The notes below the pieces were generated by a model, which saw only the letters and a program-made list of their open reading frames with translations, had not been told where the DNA came from and did not search any database. Position numbers and translations under genes: made by a program. Positions 35,817 to 37,500 of a stretch of 37,500 nucleotides of DNA are shown in pieces (the stretch's first letter is position 1; each line of letters begins with the position of its first letter). The stretch comes from Hirudo medicinalis (Eukaryota > Annelida > Clitellata > Hirudinida > Hirudinidae), in the NCBI GenBank assembly GCA_011800805.1, contig MPNW01000628.1, forward strand, positions 1-37,500. The letters are read 5' to 3'.

Positions 35817-37500
35817 GATAGCCGTCAAAAAAGCACCGAAGAAAACCAGTAAACTCTCGGTTGTTGTTGACGATGAATGCTCTGGTTGATGGTCGCCCTC
35901 ATAAGGGATGAAAATTTATTTCAGGAAGAACTCCTCGCTAAGCGCGTCCACCGCGTGAAATATTGGAGACATTTCTGCTTCTCCTTTTGTGCTTCAACTT
36001 CGTTGGTGGTCCGTTATTACGAGGCAAAGTTTCATTAAAAAATGCATTCTCCGCGGGAATTTCGCGTGCTTGGAATGATTCGAAGACGATCGCAGAGGCG
36101 CGAAATCGAGTATCACTCCGTGATGTTGAATATTTGTAAATATTACTGAGTATTACCGAGTTTTACTGCATATTACTTAGTATTTCTGCGTATTTCCAAC
36201 TAATAATATCACTGCTTACTAGAACATTAAATTGAGCGTCACTTGATGCACTCAACTCAAACGGGTCAAATAAAATACATTGTTACTTAGTATTTCTAGT
36301 ATTAGCACATTACTTAGTATTTCTGCGTATTTCCAACTAATTATTATTAGTTATAATAATTACATTGTTACATCGTTACATCGTTACTAATCATTACAGC
36401 ATAACATTAAATATTGGCACAACAGCGGCTATAAAGAGAGGGGCCCATTAAGCCTGCCTGCCAATTTATCACCTGCTGAAACAAACGAGTTGCAGATGGC
36501 GACAGCTTTATTCTCATCTTCCATCACAAACTTCCTCCTCATGATGCTCCATTTCATCCCTTGTTATCGAAAGTTTATCGCTGCCAAACTCCTGCCGATC
36601 GCGGAGAACTCGCTCGGTTTGTTTTCCATCTGGAGAGTTTAAATTCTTCTCCATATTTTTCTGCTCCGTTGCACAGTGTTGCTTCAAAAGGGAACAAATT
36701 CCGGGAATATTACGCGCCATTTACCGGGCACTAAACAACTACTAAATTAAAAACTATTAAGAATTAATAAAGGTGAAATTTCACAGGACGATTTCATTTT
36801 TATGACACACGGGAACAATACGCGAGGTGAGGACATAAAAACGTGTGGAAGATAATTTTGGGGAAATTTTATGGGAAGCACGATGGTAGTGACAATGAAG
36901 ACGATGGTGGTGACAAAGAAGATGATGGTGATGAAGTGGCAATGATGGTGAAGTGATTTTGAAGGCGATGGTGATGATGGCTATCAAAAGCAGCTCGACC
37001 AAACCACTCCACACTCCATCACTGCGCATAAATATACTTCATACTCACGACAGGTGCATGGAAGTCGCCAGAAGAATGGACCTGGTTTTCTTCCTTCAGC
37101 TGTTTTTCAACCTCATCGACAGCGTCCAGTTTTCCCCTGAGACCTGGCAAAAGATGGAAAGCCTTCAAAACCACTGTGGTTCTTTGTTCTGGTTAGCATC
37201 ATAAAACGTCCGAGATTGATGCGACGGAGTCATGCTGGAAAAACTCGTCCATCCATCGCCAGGATGGAGTTTATCCCTCCATCCATTCCGATGCTTTCTC
37301 TCGAGGACTTTGGGAGCGAATTTGACGGCTGAAAAACGTTCTTATCTGAGTGCTGGAATCATTCAGAGGTTCGGCCTCAACTCGTAACGATTGGCAACAA
37401 TAAAGTAACAGCCTGATAACAGAATCGTGGCTAGGAACATGGTCATTACGTCAGTCCAGTTATATCTCGAGTTTTTTATCTGCTCAGGGGAGGCGCTGAC
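34861..37500 (-). CDS. 3' part of an unrecognised single-pass membrane protein, partial
   Basis: Exons (minus): 37500-37382 (open to the window edge), probably 37328-37309, 37143-37049 and 35412-34861 with the stop. Phases agree throughout. The first exon encodes SRYNWTDVM followed by TMFLATILLSGCYFIVANRY, a transmembrane helix. A short charged, coiled-coil-like stretch follows (LRGKLDAVDEVEKQLKEEN). The last exon encodes a cytosolic-type tail of 183 residues: NCCNLRQDALPSLHH, an acidic/serine block DSDSTCSDSGRGLSEDE, a basic RKKSKH cluster, and a Gln/His tract before a less ordered end. The transmembrane segment and GC-x-F-x(4)-NRY recall STIM proteins, but no SOAR/CAD coiled coils exist in the 1.6-kb intron, so it is not an ordinary STIM. 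The DSGRG block recalls protocadherin and other adhesion-receptor tails. The family is left open. The 20-nt exon is the weakest part of the model. Confidence 0.6.
35766..35817. repeat. (CAT)n microsatellite
   Basis: About 17 perfect CAT/ATC units in the intron of the membrane-protein gene. Confidence 0.95.
36172..36342. repeat. Dispersed direct repeat of about 33 bp
   Basis: ATTACTTAGTATTTCTGCGT followed by ATTTCCAACTAA occurs at 36172-36204 and again at 36309-36342, with partial copies (TTACTTAGTATTTCT) between them. It lies in the intron of the membrane-protein gene. Confidence 0.8.
36885..36985. repeat. Imperfect GATGGTGAT tract
   Basis: Purine-rich imperfect trinucleotide repeat in the intron of the membrane-protein gene. 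Confidence 0.8.

Noticed and set aside
36514..36720. 68-residue ATG-to-stop frame on the minus strand
   Set aside because: Lies in an intron of the membrane-protein gene, has no known motif, and cannot be joined in phase to the neighbouring exons.

Overview
The window is nuclear DNA from an animal, almost certainly an invertebrate. It is AT-rich, genes are split by many GT-AG introns (often only 50-300 bp), and the recognisable proteins are metazoan. A SUEL-type lectin and a tRNA-derived SINE whose tail resembles the GCGCTATATAAAT tails of marine-invertebrate SINEs fit a marine invertebrate, but I cannot name the phylum. All gene models below were assembled by reading splice sites and phases by eye. 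In each complete model the summed exons are divisible by three, with one exception, SPTLC2, which carries a one-base frameshift.

Layout, left to right. (1) 100-222 (+): last exon of a protein ending in a C-x2-C-x12-H-x3-C zinc finger of the NEMO/optineurin type. (2) 540-2982 (-): secreted lectin with three tandem SUEL/rhamnose-binding domains in seven exons. (3) 2983-6565: gene-poor, with a single N flanked by an exact 102-bp duplication and a dead LINE reverse-transcriptase fragment. (4) 6566-16268 (+): complete CARMIL (capping protein regulator) gene of about 28 exons, with two possible C-terminal endings. (5) 16753-18119 (-): DEGS1, the dihydroceramide desaturase. (6) 19132-22888 (-): an ERK3/ERK4-like MAP kinase relative in which all three catalytic motifs are destroyed. 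(7) 24333-25015 (+): a small divergent forkhead gene. (8) 25940-26122: a SINE. (9) 28000-32231 (-): SPTLC2, a catalytic subunit of serine palmitoyltransferase, with the frameshift. (10) 33857-34264 (-): a GAT/GAC-rich open frame that reads as a signal peptide plus poly-aspartate. (11) 34861-37500 (-): the 3' end of an unrecognised single-pass membrane protein.

DEGS1 and SPTLC2 act at the last and first steps of de novo ceramide synthesis and lie about 10 kb apart in the same orientation. The rest look like unrelated neighbours: actin regulation (CARMIL), signalling (pseudokinase), transcription (forkhead) and secretion (lectin).

The most notable items are the triple-dead ERK3-like pseudokinase, two very short introns (63 and 51 bp) that are multiples of three without in-frame stops, the SPTLC2 frameshift, the regular 190/107-nt exon alternation in the lectin, and the Asp-rich secreted frame. 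I found no CRISPR array, no complete mobile element and no convincing functional tRNA or rRNA gene.
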